From positions 81,579-145,578 of the forward strand of contig CASGEL010000006.1 in NCBI GenBank assembly GCA_949300485.1: a stretch of DNA of 64,000 bases, in the 5' to 3' direction. The notes beneath the pieces were generated by a model. The model saw only the letters and a list, made by a program, of their open reading frames with translations. It was not told the DNA's origin and ran no database searches. The position numbers and the translations under genes are program-made. This stretch comes from an uncultured bacterium (GTDB lineage: Bacteria > Cyanobacteriota > Vampirovibrionia > Gastranaerophilales > Gastranaerophilaceae). Positions 29,521-38,724 of the stretch are shown in pieces (the stretch's first letter is position 1; each line of letters starts with the position of its first letter).

Positions 29521-30147
29521 TTATAATTTTTGAGAATGACAGTCTGTACCGCCGGTTTTTATAAGATTATATTTATCTGCAATTTTTTCAATATCCTCAG
29601 GTGAGGAAAATTTGATATATTTTCTCCATCTTGGATATGGGTAATAAACTTCTATGCCGTCAAGACCAATATCAATCAAATCCTTTATAAATTTTTCAAG
29701 ATTAAGCGCCCAACAGCAGCAAGGATGAGCAAGAACAGCAATGCCGCCTGCAGAATGGATTGCTGTTATCAATTCTTTTATATTTCTTTTTGCAAAAAAT
29801 CTTACGATATCCATTTCTGTTCCTCGTTTGTCTTTTGCATAAAATTTTTGCATTTCTTTGTTATTAATATCAATTCCATAGGCTAATAGATGTAAAAAGA
29901 TATATTTATACCAAACATCAAATTCAACACCCGGGATTGCTATAGTTTTGGGATTGTCAATATAACCTTGGACTGTGTTGTGATCTGTTATAGAAAATAT
30001 TTTGTAACCTTTATCTTTTATAGCTTGTTCTTCTATAGAATTAAAAGAGGCTTCTCCATCAGAATATGTTGAATGAATATGCAGGTTAACTCTGTTAGTT
30101 ATATAATCTTCTTTTTCTATAGACTCTATAAGTTTTTTGTAATTCAT
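29521..30147 (-). CDS. PHP-domain phosphoesterase
   Basis: The sequence shows the PHP metal site: NLHIHSTYSDGEASFNSI near the N-terminus, ITDHNT (about 55-60), a GVEFD motif, HPCCCW in the middle and GGTDCHSQ at the C-terminus. These match the YciV/RNase AM-like PHP family, which uses metal ions to hydrolyse phosphoesters, including oligonucleotides or nucleoside phosphates. It has 208 residues, shorter than the 280-290 common in YciV. It ends 4 bases from the prepilin-like gene on the other strand. Confidence 0.82.
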   Translation of the reverse strand: MNYKKLIESIEKEDYITNRVNLHIHSTYSDGEASFNSIEEQAIKDKGYKIFSITDHNTVQGYIDNPKTIAIPGVEFDVWYKYIFLHLLAYGIDINNKEMQKFYAKDKRGTEMDIVRFFAKRNIKELITAIHSAGGIAVLAHPCCCWALNLEKFIKDLIDIGLDGIEVYYPYPRWRKYIKFSSPEDIEKIADKYNLIKTGGTDCHSQKL

Positions 30148-30180
30148 CGGATAAAATGCCTTCTTTATATTTATAGCTAT

Positions 30181-30205
30181 TTGTTATAAAATCATGATAT
30201 AACAA
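30181..30205. promoter_or_regulatory. inverted repeat, possible operator
   Basis: TTGTTATA and TATAACAA form 8-bp arms separated by 9 bases in the 68-base gap between divergent genes. The right arm overlaps the AAAGGAGG ribosome binding site of the membrane protein gene. Confidence 0.4.
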
Positions 30206-30215
30206 AGGAGGTTTT

Positions 30216-31160
30216 ATGTCCAAATACGAGGTTAAAAATAACATATTTTTAATTTTATTTGAAGGTATAAAAATTTATTTTTCAAATATCGATAAATTTT
30301 TCTTATATATGTTGTTCCCAGTCTTTGGACAAATTATCGGGATTATTCTGTCTTTTGTGTTGACTTTAGGATTAGCAGATAAAGTTATCGCAAAGGCTAA
30401 TTCTATGACTTCAGCATTGTTAATGATTTTATTGTTAGCTTTGCCAGGTCTATTAATATTTGTTAAAGCTTTTTGGGATTATATGGTTGCTTATGTTGCA
30501 TTAAATTCTATGACTGAAGGGGCTATTTCTACAGGAAAAGTTTATGATTTTCAGTCGCACAATGAAGTTGCAACAAGAAGAACCTTCCAATATGTTATTT
30601 TTCTACTGGCTGTTGGTATTTTATCATCTATAGCAAGCAGTATATTTTTTATAATTCCTGGAATAATTTTATGGATATATTTTATTCTTGTATTTCAGGT
30701 TTTTACATTTGAACCTGAATTGTCTGTTCCTGATTATTTTAAAAGAAGCTTTTTGCTGGTAAAGGGCAAATGGTTGAGTACATTTTTCTTAATGGCAATT
30801 TTAGTATTTTTTACTATATTTATAATTACTGAAGGTGTAACTGTTGTTTTTGATTATTTGAGTTTAACTGATAAGGTTGCTTCATTATTTAATTTTGTTA
30901 CTTATAAAATACCATTGGATTTGTGTAATCAAATGCTTACTTATTGGCATTTACCTATTATCACTCCTGATTATATTTCAAAGACGATTTTTTACTGTAT
31001 ACTATCTTTTGTGGTAATGGGTTTAACGTTACCTATTCGCAGTATTTGTTGGACTCTATGGTATAAAAATCTTGAAAATTCTTATAATATTGCAAATTCA
31101 AAGTCTACCAGGTCTTCAGCAAAATCTAAAAAGAGCAGGAATGATGACAAGGATATATAA
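30216..31160 (+). CDS. multi-pass membrane protein of unknown function, 314 aa
   Basis: Five or six hydrophobic segments are visible, with long cytoplasmic-looking ends and a basic C-terminal tail (SKSTRSSAKSKKSRNDDKD). The middle has FIIPGIILWIYFILVFQVFTFEPELSVPDYFKRSFLLVKGKW, which resembles the SxxLVKGxW motif seen in DUF975 and glycerophosphodiester membrane-domain proteins. I do not assign a family. It has a very good ribosome binding site (AAAGGAGG) and is followed within 2 bases by a zinc-binding small protein and then rph. Confidence 0.72.
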   Translation: MSKYEVKNNIFLILFEGIKIYFSNIDKFFLYMLFPVFGQIIGIILSFVLTLGLADKVIAKANSMTSALLMILLLALPGLLIFVKAFWDYMVAYVALNSMTEGAISTGKVYDFQSHNEVATRRTFQYVIFLLAVGILSSIASSIFFIIPGIILWIYFILVFQVFTFEPELSVPDYFKRSFLLVKGKWLSTFFLMAILVFFTIFIITEGVTVVFDYLSLTDKVASLFNFVTYKIPLDLCNQMLTYWHLPIITPDYISKTIFYCILSFVVMGLTLPIRSICWTLWYKNLENSYNIANSKSTRSSAKSKKSRNDDKDI

Positions 31161-31162
31161 TA

Positions 31163-31387
31163 ATGTTTATTTGCAAAAATTGTAAATCAAGAGATAAATT
31201 TGAATTAATGTTTTCTCCTGACTATGTTGGTGAGAAAAATTTTTCGCAGAGGTATAATGAGAAAAATGAGATAGAAATTACTGTTGATGGATATGTTTTT
31301 ATTCCGGATTTACAATTTATGAATGAGCATGCTGTATGTCGTTATTGCGGACAGATATACATGTGGGATTATGATTATAGAGGGTAA
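31163..31387 (+). CDS. small zinc-ribbon protein, 74 aa
   Basis: Two cysteine pairs, CKNC (residues 4-7) and CRYC (59-62), frame the protein, consistent with a zinc ribbon. The middle contains VDGYVFIPDLQFMNEHAV. No further family is recognised. It starts 2 bases after the stop of the membrane protein gene and ends 17 bases before rph, suggesting cotranscription and perhaps a nucleic-acid-related role; that role is an inference. Confidence 0.7.
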   Translation: MFICKNCKSRDKFELMFSPDYVGEKNFSQRYNEKNEIEITVDGYVFIPDLQFMNEHAVCRYCGQIYMWDYDYRG

Positions 31388-31404
31388 TATAAAGGAGAAT
31401 CTGT

Positions 31405-32100
31405 ATGAGATTAGAAAATCGAGGTAATGACCAAACAAGAGAAATAAAATTCACAAGAAATTATACAAAAAATGCATTGGGTTCTGTTTTAGTTGAGTTT
31501 GGAGATACCAAAGTTATTACAACTGCATCTGTAGAAATAGGGAAACCAAAATGGATGTCAAAAGATGATTTAAGAGGTTGGTTGACAGCAGAATATTCGT
31601 TATTACCATCTTCAACCTTCGTAAGGTGCCAGAGGGAAAGAACAAAAATTTCAGGCAGAACACAAGAAATTCAAAGATTAATTGGCAGAAGTCTTAGAGC
31701 GTGTATTGATTTAGAAAAAATTCCGGATGTTATTATTACTATTGATGCGGATGTAATTCAAGCTGACGGAGGTACTAGAACTGCCAGTATATGCGGTGGT
31801 TTTGTAGCATTATCTGATGCCGTTGAAAAGTTATTGGCTAATGGTACATTAAAGGAAAATCCTATTATTGAGCCAGTTGGAGCAATTTCTGCAGGTATTG
31901 TTGACGGAGAAGTACGATTGGATTTGAATTATGAAGAAGATTCTCATGCTCAAGTTGATTCAAATGTGGTTCTAACTAAAAGTGGTAAAATTATTGAATT
32001 CCAAACTACAGCAGAAGGGGAACCTTATGAATTTGAACAAATGGTAGAAATTTTTGAAATTGCTAAAAAAGGAATTCAAAAAATTATTGAAAAATATTAG
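31405..32100 (+). CDS. rph: ribonuclease PH
   Basis: RNase PH trims the 3' ends of tRNA precursors by phosphorolysis. The 231-residue protein begins MRLENRGNDQTREIKFTRNY and has the family features GWLTAEYSLLP, GRTQEIQRLIGRSLRA, DADVIQADGGTRTASI and DLNYEEDS. The length is nearly normal (about 238-240 in other bacteria). It has an AAAGGAG ribosome binding site. It is the fourth phosphorolytic or tRNA-related clue in the window, with pnp at 54 kb. Confidence 0.96.
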   Translation: MRLENRGNDQTREIKFTRNYTKNALGSVLVEFGDTKVITTASVEIGKPKWMSKDDLRGWLTAEYSLLPSSTFVRCQRERTKISGRTQEIQRLIGRSLRACIDLEKIPDVIITIDADVIQADGGTRTASICGGFVALSDAVEKLLANGTLKENPIIEPVGAISAGIVDGEVRLDLNYEEDSHAQVDSNVVLTKSGKIIEFQTTAEGEPYEFEQMVEIFEIAKKGIQKIIEKY

Positions 32101-32121
32101 AATTTGATATAAACTTTTTCT

Positions 32122-32472
32122 ATGTTATTTAGGTATCTAAAGAGTTTATTTGTTCTTATATGTGTTCAATATTATATACTTGTTCCTGTATTTGCAAAAA
32201 CAGCAGATGATCCTGTTATGTCTACTCAGGGACTTGAAAATATAGATTCGTCAGTAGAAAAATCAAAACCTTCTGTCGAACAAAAAAATGAACAAAAAGA
32301 TTCCAAAAATCGTTTAAATAAGTATCTGAAGACTAAAAAGAAAATAAAAAAGCACGAATTTAAAAAAAGCTTAAAACAAAAAGAATTAGAGTTTTTAGAA
32401 AAAAGGTTAGAACAAAAACAGAAAAAGTTAGAAACATTAAATTCAGAGGTAGAGAAAGGAGAATCAAAATGA
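32122..32472 (+). CDS. small secreted coiled-coil protein, 116 aa
   Basis: A hydrophobic N-terminus (about 6-25, ending VFAK) acts as a signal peptide or anchor. The rest is Lys-, Glu- and Gln-rich and ends in a heptad-like helix, KQKELEFLEKRLEQKQKKL. It overlaps the next gene by four bases (ATGA), so translation is probably coupled. The family is not recognised. The pair of coiled-coil secreted proteins could associate with each other in the periplasm. Confidence 0.65.
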   Translation: MLFRYLKSLFVLICVQYYILVPVFAKTADDPVMSTQGLENIDSSVEKSKPSVEQKNEQKDSKNRLNKYLKTKKKIKKHEFKKSLKQKELEFLEKRLEQKQKKLETLNSEVEKGESK

Positions 32473-32762
32473 AAAAATTAATGGTTTCATTGATAGCATT
32501 ATCAGTATTGTCTTTTGTAGGACAGGCTGTACAGGCAGGCCCATTAGGCGATGCTCTTAATAATGCTGCAAAATCAGTTAATCAAAAAGAACAAGAGGCT
32601 GCTAACGCTCAAAAAGCAAGACAAGAAGCTAGAGAAAAACAACAAAAAGAATGGCAGCAAAAAAGAGAGCAAGCAAGAAAAGATGCACAAAAAAGACAAG
32701 AGGCAAGACAAAAAGAAATCCAAAAGAAAAAAGATGCTTGGAATACGTTAATGGGTGACTAA
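32469..32762 (+). CDS. small secreted coiled-coil protein, 97 aa
   Basis: A signal peptide (MKKLMVSLIALSVLSFVGQAVQA) precedes a long charged helix made mostly of Gln, Lys, Arg, Glu and Ala (QKARQEAREKQQKEW and similar). Such sequences form single alpha-helices or coiled coils. The start overlaps the stop of the upstream gene and has AAAGGAG before it. The function is unknown, and a terminator follows. Confidence 0.7.
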   Translation: MKKLMVSLIALSVLSFVGQAVQAGPLGDALNNAAKSVNQKEQEAANAQKARQEAREKQQKEWQQKREQARKDAQKRQEARQKEIQKKKDAWNTLMGD

Positions 32763-32782
32763 TTATTTAGGTTATAAAATTC

Positions 32783-32824
32783 AAAAGGGGATGAATTTTA
32801 ATATTAATAAAGTCATCCCCTTTT
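32783..32824 (+). terminator. terminator after the coiled-coil gene pair
   Basis: A 12-bp stem (AAAAGGGGATGA with TCATCCCCTTTT) with an 18-base loop ends in TTTTGTTT. Confidence 0.85.
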
Positions 32825-32886
32825 GTTTGCTTAGGTTTAATGTCTGTGATAAAATTAATTAGTTCAGAAAATGGAATAAAATATTA

Positions 32887-34530
32887 ATGTTGACAGGAAA
32901 TAGTATACAATTATACAAAGGTTCAAAGATAATTTTAAATACCCTTAAAGCATTGGGTGTTGAGATAATTTTTGGCTATCCCGGAGGAATAGTTCTTGAT
33001 ATATATGATGAATTGTATGAACAGGCAGATATAAAACATATTTTAGTTCGGCACGAACAGTCTGCAGTGCATGCAGCAGAAGGATATGCAAGAGTAAGCG
33101 GAAAGTGTGGTGTTGTATTAGTAACATCAGGCCCTGGTGCTACTAATACTGTTTCAGGCATAGTGAATGCATATCAAGATGGGTATCCTCTTTTAGTTTT
33201 AACCGGGCAGGTCTTTAAAAGTTTAATTGGCAAAGATGCTTTTCAAGAAGCAGATATTTGTGACATTACAAAATCTTGTACAAAGGCTGTGTATCAAATT
33301 AGTGATGCTTCTGATATAGAAAAAACATTGATTGAAGCAATGCATACTGCTATGGAAGGGAAAAAAGGTCCTGTTGTTGTTGACTTAGTTAAGGATATTT
33401 TTTCTCAAGAAGTAGAATATAATAAAACTTTAGAAACTGTTTGTTCAAAATATCCTGATATTGGAATCTCTAAAGATACTTTAAATAGAATTGCGGATAG
33501 AATTAAAATTTCAAAACGTCCTGTTATTGTTTCAGGTGGTGGAGTTTCTCATTCAAATGCTGAAGATGAGTTGTATCAGTTGTCTTCGAAATTAAATATT
33601 CCAGTTGTCGATACTATGATGGGTTTATCTACCTTCCCTCAGAACGATAGTCGTTATTTTGGTATGATTGGTATTTTTGGCGATAAATGCGCAAATCAGA
33701 TTTTAAGAGAATGTGATTTAATTATTTCTTTAGGTGCAAGGTTTAATGATAGAATAACTTGTATGTTTAAAGATATTGATTTATCTTCAAAATTTGTGCA
33801 GGTTGATATTAATCCGAAGCAGATATCATGCTTTATTGAAGCTAGTGATTACTTAATTACTGATATAAAGCTCTTTTTAAGAGAGTTGAATAAAATAATT
33901 TTAGATTCCAATATTGATTTTTCGGATTGGTTAGCCTCAGTGTCATGTTTGAAATTATCAGGTACTTTTTCTAATAAGTCTTCAAATATGTTGTCTTCTG
34001 CTGAGCTGATTAAGAAAATTGATAAATTTACGATGGATAAAAATGTTATTTTTACTTCTGAGGTAGGTCAGCATCAGCTTTGGGCTGCACAGAATTTAAC
34101 ATTTAATAAATCAAGAAAAATTTTGTTGTCCGGAGGTTCCGGAACTATGGGGTTTGGTTTTCCTGCAGCTATAGGGGCAGCTATTGCAAAACCCGATAAG
34201 ACTATAGTTTGTATTGCTGGGGATGGATCTTTTCAGATGGGAATACATGAACTTGCAACTTGTGCTGATTATAATCTGGATGTGAAAATTATGATTTTAA
34301 ATAATGGATACTTAGGTATGGTTCGTCAATTACAGGAAAAGTTTTGCCATGGCAGATATTCTAATACAAAAATTTCAAATCCTGATTATACATTGCTTGC
34401 AAAAAGTTATGGGATAGATTCAATAAAAGTGTCTTCTCTTGAAGATGTAGAGAATGCATTATCAATTGCTTTTTCTCGTAAAGGACCTTATATTATTGAA
34501 TTTATTATAGAACCATTTGAAACATTATAA
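32887..34530 (+). CDS. ilvB: acetolactate synthase, large subunit type
   Basis: This ThDP enzyme condenses two pyruvates to acetolactate, or pyruvate with 2-oxobutyrate, in branched-chain amino acid synthesis. The catalytic glutamate lies in RHEQSAVHAAEGYAR, the FAD/central domain has GGGVSHSNA, and the ThDP motif is GDGSFQMGIHELATCADYNLDVKIMILNN. The length (547) fits the large subunit. No small regulatory subunit (ilvN) follows, so it could be a catabolic-type acetolactate synthase or have its partner elsewhere. It begins with an ATG after a poor ribosome binding site. Confidence 0.9.
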   Translation: MLTGNSIQLYKGSKIILNTLKALGVEIIFGYPGGIVLDIYDELYEQADIKHILVRHEQSAVHAAEGYARVSGKCGVVLVTSGPGATNTVSGIVNAYQDGYPLLVLTGQVFKSLIGKDAFQEADICDITKSCTKAVYQISDASDIEKTLIEAMHTAMEGKKGPVVVDLVKDIFSQEVEYNKTLETVCSKYPDIGISKDTLNRIADRIKISKRPVIVSGGGVSHSNAEDELYQLSSKLNIPVVDTMMGLSTFPQNDSRYFGMIGIFGDKCANQILRECDLIISLGARFNDRITCMFKDIDLSSKFVQVDINPKQISCFIEASDYLITDIKLFLRELNKIILDSNIDFSDWLASVSCLKLSGTFSNKSSNMLSSAELIKKIDKFTMDKNVIFTSEVGQHQLWAAQNLTFNKSRKILLSGGSGTMGFGFPAAIGAAIAKPDKTIVCIAGDGSFQMGIHELATCADYNLDVKIMILNNGYLGMVRQLQEKFCHGRYSNTKISNPDYTLLAKSYGIDSIKVSSLEDVENALSIAFSRKGPYIIEFIIEPFETL

Positions 34531-34605
34531 GTTTTACCTATTTTTATTTTTGTGATATAATACTTATATTACCCTAATGTTTTGAATTAAGAGGCTTGAA
34601 CAATA

Positions 34606-34779
34606 ATGAATGAATCAATAATTAAAGAAATTAAATCAATATATTCCGGTCGAATAAAGTCTGGAAATCCGGCAGCAGTTACTCCGGAAATACAAACAAT
34701 TAAACCGGAAAAAAAAGAGCATAAAACTTTTTTTAATGGTGTTATTGATAAGTTAAATATTATTGTTTCAAAAGACTGA
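34606..34779 (+). CDS. hypothetical small protein, 57 aa
   Basis: A short frame begins MNESIIKEIKSIYSGRIKSG and ends NGVIDKLNIIVSKD. It is basic and mostly polar, without cysteines or a signal peptide. A TATAAT at 34556-34561 is a candidate promoter, and AGAGG lies 12 bases before the ATG, a long spacing. The family is not recognised. It may be real but short. Confidence 0.45.
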   Translation: MNESIIKEIKSIYSGRIKSGNPAAVTPEIQTIKPEKKEHKTFFNGVIDKLNIIVSKD

Positions 34780-34789
34780 TTTTATATCT

Positions 34790-35299
34790 TTAGGAATTGC
34801 AATTTTTATTGCATTTAAGGCATGAATTTTTAAATAAATCAGTATAATCAAAAACTTCATCTCTTAAAAGTCTATCAATTACTACAGGATATAGTTTACT
34901 GCTTACTTCTTCCATTTCTTTTTGTATAGTGTCAAAATGGCTTGTTAAACCAATTAGGATTGGATATTGTGCCAGAATCCGTCCATAGAAATTATCCGGC
35001 TCTATGTTATGAATTGTTATCCCTGTTACCTTAACTCCATACTTTAAGGCTTCATATAGAGGATTTATTGTTTGAAAAGAAGGTAAGAGGGATTGGTGCA
35101 GGTTTATTATTTTTAAGTTTTTTGATAATTGCATAATATTTTCCTGCGGATATTTGTATAATGTTACAATTAAATTAGATATATCAACTTTAGTTATATC
35201 GTTTAGCATATTAATTTCAATGTCTTTTCCTTCAAAATATTTTTGTATTGAATTTGTAACTCTGTTATTTTCATTTGTAATTATTGTGATTGTTTTCAT
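34790..35299 (-). CDS. divergent PurN-like formyltransferase
   Basis: The middle of this 169-residue protein matches the formyltransferase fold: INLHQSLLPSFQTINPLYEALKYGVKVTGITIHNIEPDNFYGRILAQYPI. It recalls PurN, which transfers a formyl group to GAR, and the loop NxHxxLLPSF is kept. The first part is reduced: the usual GSGSNLQ motif is absent, and the protein is shorter than PurN (about 200). The C-terminus has a cysteine-rich tail, CLKCNKNC. Activity as GAR transformylase is doubtful. It is a lone minus-strand gene. Confidence 0.6.
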   Translation of the reverse strand: MKTITIITNENNRVTNSIQKYFEGKDIEINMLNDITKVDISNLIVTLYKYPQENIMQLSKNLKIINLHQSLLPSFQTINPLYEALKYGVKVTGITIHNIEPDNFYGRILAQYPILIGLTSHFDTIQKEMEEVSSKLYPVVIDRLLRDEVFDYTDLFKNSCLKCNKNCNS

Positions 35300-35356
35300 A
35301 AGTCTTCCTAGGTTGAGTAATATTTATAATATTTTATTACAAATATGTTTTAAGAG

Positions 35357-35395
35357 AAATCCGATCGATTAAAGTATCTGATCGGATTTTCTTTT
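35357..35395 (-). terminator. hairpin after the oxaloacetate decarboxylase operon
   Basis: A 10-bp stem (AAATCCGATC with GATCGGATTT) with a 13-base loop lies 30 bases past the oadB stop. The T run on the minus strand is short, so termination strength is uncertain. Confidence 0.6.
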
Positions 35396-35419
35396 TTCGT
35401 AATTTAAATATATAAATGA

Positions 35420-36658
35420 TTAATGGCAAAGAGAAAGTAGTACCCCTGCTGCAACTGCAGAACCAATTACACCGGATACGTTTGGCCCCATAGCGTGCAT
35501 TAGTAAGTAGTTTTGGTTATTATACTCCAAGCCAACCTTGTTAGAAACGCGTGCGGCCATAGGAACTGCAGAAACTCCTGCTGATCCTATTAATGGATTA
35601 ATAAGTTTAGGCTCTCTGTGTTGAATTTTTGCCATCATTTTTTCCCATACATTCATAAGTTTTGCCATTAAGACTCCTCCTGCTGTAGCAAGAGAGAATG
35701 CTGTAATTCCAAGGAACAGGATAAATAAAGTTTGCCCTGTTAAGAACTGATCAGCTGAAAGTTTTGAACCTACAGTTAATCCTAAAAAAATTGTAATAAT
35801 ATTAATTAAAGCATTCTGCATTGTATCAGATAATCTTTCTACAACTCCGCATTCTTTACATAAGTTCCCGAACGCAAAGGCTCCTACAAGCGGACATGCA
35901 CTAGGAAGAAATATTATACATAGTAAAAGAACAATAAGTGGGAATACAATTTTTTCTCTTTGAGAAACTGGTCTTAACTGTTCCATTTGTATTTTTCTTT
36001 CTTCCATTGTTGTAAACAATTTCATGATAGGCGGTTGTATAACAGGAACCAAAGCCATATATGAATATGCTGCAACTGCAATAGCACCAAGTAATTCAGG
36101 AGCTAATTTGTTTGTTACATAAATTGAAGTCGGACCATCCGCACCGCCGATGATACCTATAGCACCAGCTTGTTGAATTGTGAAAGGATCCATTCCTAAT
36201 GCACTCATTACTGGAGCTAAGGCTAAAGCAAGAAGCAATGCCCCAAAAATACCAAATTGTGCAGCTCCACCTAATAATGCGGTCTTAGGGTTTGCAATTA
36301 ATGGACCGAAATCCGTCATTGCACCTACTCCCATAAATATAATTAATGGGAAAATACCTTTATGAATACCTGCTTCAAATATAATACCTAAAAATCCTGC
36401 AGGTCCAGCTATTTCTTCCCCAGGAGGCATAGGTATATTGGATAATAAGCCGCCAAATGCAATTGGAACTAATAATAGCGGTTCAAATTGTTTTTTTATA
36501 CCAAGCCATAATAGAAATAAACAGACAAAAATCATTATCCATTGTCCATGCATATGTAAAATTTGTTCAAATCCTTTTAAATTCGGATCTGCCGGTAATA
36601 CAAAGTTCATAAGACCGGTAGTATTCCACAGATCACTTAAACCTTCCTGTATATTCAT
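35420..36658 (-). CDS. oadB: sodium-pumping decarboxylase beta subunit
   Basis: This subunit catalyses decarboxylation of carboxybiotin coupled to sodium export across the inner membrane. The 412-residue multi-pass protein contains the conserved [21 protein letters not shown] segment and the C-terminal [23 protein letters not shown]. Both carry residues that family studies link to sodium and proton transfer. It follows oadA by 12 bases in the same operon. Beta subunits of methylmalonyl-CoA, glutaconyl-CoA and malonate decarboxylases are similar, so substrate assignment rests on the alpha subunit. Confidence 0.95.
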   Translation of the reverse strand: MNIQEGLSDLWNTTGLMNFVLPADPNLKGFEQILHMHGQWIMIFVCLFLLWLGIKKQFEPLLLVPIAFGGLLSNIPMPPGEEIAGPAGFLGIIFEAGIHKGIFPLIIFMGVGAMTDFGPLIANPKTALLGGAAQFGIFGALLLALALAPVMSALGMDPFTIQQAGAIGIIGGADGPTSIYVTNKLAPELLGAIAVAAYSYMALVPVIQPPIMKLFTTMEERKIQMEQLRPVSQREKIVFPLIVLLLCIIFLPSACPLVGAFAFGNLCKECGVVERLSDTMQNALINIITIFLGLTVGSKLSADQFLTGQTLFILFLGITAFSLATAGGVLMAKLMNVWEKMMAKIQHREPKLINPLIGSAGVSAVPMAARVSNKVGLEYNNQNYLLMHAMGPNVSGVIGSAVAAGVLLSLCH

Positions 36659-36670
36659 CTTTTTCTCCTC

Positions 36671-38452
36671 CTATCCTACAGTTACCAATTCTTGACCTGT
36701 TTGAACTTTATTACCTACTTCAATTTCAACAGATTTTACAGTACCTGAAACCGGAGATTTTATTTCTGTTTCCATTTTCATAGCTTCTATAACTGCAATT
36801 ACATCACCTTCAGATATAGTGTCACCTTCTGATACAAGAACTTTTAGTACAGTTCCAGGTAAAGCTGCTTTTATAGGAGTTCCTTCTCCTGTTATAGCTT
36901 TGGCTTCTATACCTTCTTTTACTGAGAAATCATAAAGCTTGCCGTTAACAGTAGCTTTTTTGCCTTCAAATGCAACGGCATACTTTTTGCCGTTAACAGT
37001 TACCGTATAACTGTTAGATGAGGATGTTGTTGAAGGTTCTTGTTTTGCTTCATTTTTACGAACTCCGATAGTACCTTTGCCTTCTAAGAATAGAATGCCT
37101 TTTTCTTTACAAGTTGCGGAAATGAATATATTTTCATCATTAACTGGTAAGCCTGCATCTTCTAATCGTTTTGTTGCAGCTTTAATACCTTTTTCAGGAT
37201 CTCTGTCATTAATGTCAACAACTAATTCTGTAGTTGGTTGGAGTTCAAGCTGCTCTGATGCAATTTTAATTATTTGCGGATCAGGCTGGCATGGTGTTTT
37301 TCCGAAATAGCCAAGAACCATTTTTCCATATCCTTCTGCTATCTTTTTCCATTTTCCGAACATTACATTGTTAAATGCCTGTTGGAAGTAGAATTGAGAT
37401 ACTGGAGTAACAGATGTTCCAAAACCGCCTTTTTCAACAACTTCTTTCATCGCTGCTACAATCTGCGGATATTTATCCATCAGATTATTGTCTCTGAGCA
37501 TTTGGGTATTAGCAGTTAGGGCTCCTCCAGGCAAAGGTGATTGAATAATCATTGGATTAACAGCTAAAGCCTCCGGAGGAAGAAAATAATCTTTCATACA
37601 TTCTTTGAAGACTTCTTCTGTTTCTATAATTTTTTCAACATCAATACCTAAATCATAGTCAGTACCTTTTAATGCGTGCCACATAGATACTATATCCGGC
37701 TGTGCAGTTCCTCCAGAAACCGGTTTCATTGATAAATCGATACAATTTGCACCGGCCTCTAATGCTGCTATATATGCAGCTAAAGCTGTTCCTGCCGTTT
37801 CATGTGAATGGAAACGTATATCTGCGTTTTCTCCTAAAATTTCACGTGTTCTTTTTATTGTTTCATAAACTTTTCTAGGGGCAGATGTTCCGGATGCATC
37901 TTTGAATGCTAATGAATCAAATTCTATGCCGGCATCAAGAATAGAGCGCAGAACTCTTTCGTAGAATTCAACATCATGTGCTCCTGAGCATCCGATTGGC
38001 AGTTCCATCATTGTTATTGTGACTTCATGTTTCAAGCCATGCTTTTTGATACATTGGCTTGAATATAATAAATTATTGACATCGTTTAAAGCATCAAAGT
38101 TCCTTATTGTTGTCACACCATGTTTTGCAAACATTTTTGCATGCAAATCAATAATGTCTCTTGGTTGAGAGTCTAGACCAACTACATTTACCCCTCTAGC
38201 TAATGATTGAAGATTGATATCTGGCCCGACTGCAGCTCTGATTTTATCCATTGTTTCAAATGCATTTTCATTACAGTAGAATATCGGAGATTGAAATCTT
38301 GCTCCACCTGCAACCTCAAAATGTTTAATTCCAGCAGAAACTGCAGATTGTAGAGCAGGAATAAAATCATCAACAAAAACTCTTGCTCCGTAAACAGACT
38401 GGAAACCATCTCTGAATGATGTATCCATTACTTTAATAAGTTTTTTCCCCAT
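36671..38452 (-). CDS. oadA: oxaloacetate decarboxylase alpha subunit with biotin domain
   Basis: This is the carboxyltransferase with a fused biotin carrier, 593 residues. The N-terminal TIM barrel has MDTSFRDGFQSVYGARV where most family members have a LRDAHQS-type motif, so the site is slightly divergent. Metal and carboxylation residues are seen in LAFKDASGTSAP and FHSHETAGTAL. A C-terminal biotinyl domain holds EAMKMET with biotinyl lysine K559. In the usual reaction it takes the carboxyl group from oxaloacetate and passes it through biotin to the beta subunit. The closely related pyruvate carboxylase subunit B cannot be excluded, but the neighbouring oadB and oadG favour the sodium pump. 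Confidence 0.9.
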   Translation of the reverse strand: MGKKLIKVMDTSFRDGFQSVYGARVFVDDFIPALQSAVSAGIKHFEVAGGARFQSPIFYCNENAFETMDKIRAAVGPDINLQSLARGVNVVGLDSQPRDIIDLHAKMFAKHGVTTIRNFDALNDVNNLLYSSQCIKKHGLKHEVTITMMELPIGCSGAHDVEFYERVLRSILDAGIEFDSLAFKDASGTSAPRKVYETIKRTREILGENADIRFHSHETAGTALAAYIAALEAGANCIDLSMKPVSGGTAQPDIVSMWHALKGTDYDLGIDVEKIIETEEVFKECMKDYFLPPEALAVNPMIIQSPLPGGALTANTQMLRDNNLMDKYPQIVAAMKEVVEKGGFGTSVTPVSQFYFQQAFNNVMFGKWKKIAEGYGKMVLGYFGKTPCQPDPQIIKIASEQLELQPTTELVVDINDRDPEKGIKAATKRLEDAGLPVNDENIFISATCKEKGILFLEGKGTIGVRKNEAKQEPSTTSSSNSYTVTVNGKKYAVAFEGKKATVNGKLYDFSVKEGIEAKAITGEGTPIKAALPGTVLKVLVSEGDTISEGDVIAVIEAMKMETEIKSPVSGTVKSVEIEVGNKVQTGQELVTVG

Positions 38453-38487
38453 AGATTTATCCTTTCTTTTTTAACTATTAAATAAAC

Positions 38488-38724
38488 TTAATTTTTTTTT
38501 GCGATAATTGCTGCGAATGCTAATGCAATTGCTTCATCTACATTTGCAGTAATTCTTTTTGATTTCGTAGAAATCTCTTCTATTTTTTCAGGAAATATTT
38601 TGTTTAAATAAGATATAGCATTACTCATTATTCTCATGCTAAAAATCATGATAAATAAGAAGCATATTACTACTCCCATTCCTATAACCATTAAAATAGA
38701 CCCCTCTAGTAGTTTTTCTAGCAT
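38488..38724 (-). CDS. oadG: OadG-like gamma subunit, 78 aa
   Basis: A single N-terminal transmembrane helix (about 8-33, VIGMGVVICFLFIMIFSMRIM) is followed by a short polar tail ending DEAIALAFAAIIAKKN. The size, topology and position between birA and oadA match the OadG/MmdD small subunits, which assemble the alpha and beta subunits. The tail EAIALAFAAI is typical of this family. The start overlaps the end of birA by 7 bases. Confidence 0.85.
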   Translation of the reverse strand: MLEKLLEGSILMVIGMGVVICFLFIMIFSMRIMSNAISYLNKIFPEKIEEISTKSKRITANVDEAIALAFAAIIAKKN

